Assembly: GCA_039934635.1 (NCBI GenBank)
Contig: JBDTLT010000305.1
Span: 1-5,846 of the forward strand
Length of the DNA stretch: 5,846 nt
Source: DATLFA01 sp039934635
GTDB lineage: Bacteria; Actinomycetota; Acidimicrobiia; Acidimicrobiales; WLNW01
Reading direction: 5' to 3'
The translations under genes and the position numbers were made by a program. Positions 5,767-5,846 of the stretch are shown piece after piece. The notes under the pieces are model-generated. The model worked only from the letters and a program-made list of their open reading frames with translations, made no database searches and was not told where the DNA came from. How positions within the stretch are numbered: position 1 is the stretch's first letter; each line of letters starts with the position of its first letter.

Positions 5767-5846
5767 GTGATCACCGACCGGTTGCGACTCGACGATCGTA
5801 CGGTGTTGGTGGCGGGTGCCGGGGGCGCGATCGGTTCGATCGTGGC
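5767..5846 (+). CDS. Divergent SDR-like Rossmann-fold protein (3' truncated)
   Basis: Twenty-six codons from a GTG start run off the window edge. The peptide has a short lead, LRLDDRTVLVAGAGGAIGS, which is a first beta strand followed by a glycine-rich dinucleotide-binding turn, as at the N-terminus of SDR proteins. The motif reads A-G-A-G-G-A-I-G rather than T-G-x3-G-x-G: the usual Thr and middle Gly are both Ala. The start has a strong Shine-Dalgarno, and the gene is divergent to the SDR at 5686, sharing an 80-base control region. The family is likely from this fragment, but function cannot be assigned. Confidence 0.7.
   Translation, partial: MITDRLRLDDRTVLVAGAGGAIGSIV

Overview
The window is high-GC bacterial DNA, densely packed with short or overlapping gene junctions. 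A dihydrolipoamide acyltransferase (E2) gene followed directly by lipB and lipA is an arrangement known from actinobacteria such as mycobacteria. Together with the stand-alone LigD-type polymerase and the PepE-like M24 peptidase, this suggests an actinomycete-type genome, possibly of the Acidimicrobiia kind. That placement is inferred from protein flavour and gene order only.

Left block, + strand (1-3828). The window opens inside an E2 gene: the end of the interdomain linker, the peripheral subunit-binding domain, an Ala/Pro linker and a complete catalytic domain with the active-site HRxxDG motif. Its last 17 bases overlap the start of the next gene. That gene (1004-2710) is one uninterrupted frame of 568 residues carrying a complete octanoyltransferase (LipB) followed by a complete lipoyl synthase (LipA). 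All catalytic and cluster-binding residues are present in both halves, joined by a roughly 60-residue linker. The two sequential steps that build lipoyl cofactor on the E2 lipoyl domain are therefore on one polypeptide, encoded immediately after an E2. An M24 metallopeptidase (2707-3828) follows with an ATGA stop/start overlap and probably belongs to the same transcript.

Right block, - strand (5686 down to 3852). A classical short-chain dehydrogenase/reductase (SDR) gene is coupled by a TGATG stop/start overlap to a stand-alone LigD-type primase-polymerase gene. The SDR has histidine in place of the catalytic tyrosine. This pair converges on the peptidase gene across a 23-base gap with no evident terminator.

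Right edge. The 80 bases between 5687 and 5766 form a divergent control region, with a good minus-strand promoter, a palindromic -10 element that could serve both directions, a small inverted repeat over the minus-strand -35, and clear ribosome binding sites on both sides. A second, divergent SDR-like gene starts at 5767 and leaves the window after 26 codons.

The most notable object is the LipB-LipA fusion, followed by the Tyr-to-His SDR and the symmetric -10 between the two SDR genes. No mobile element, CRISPR array, tRNA or rRNA was seen.
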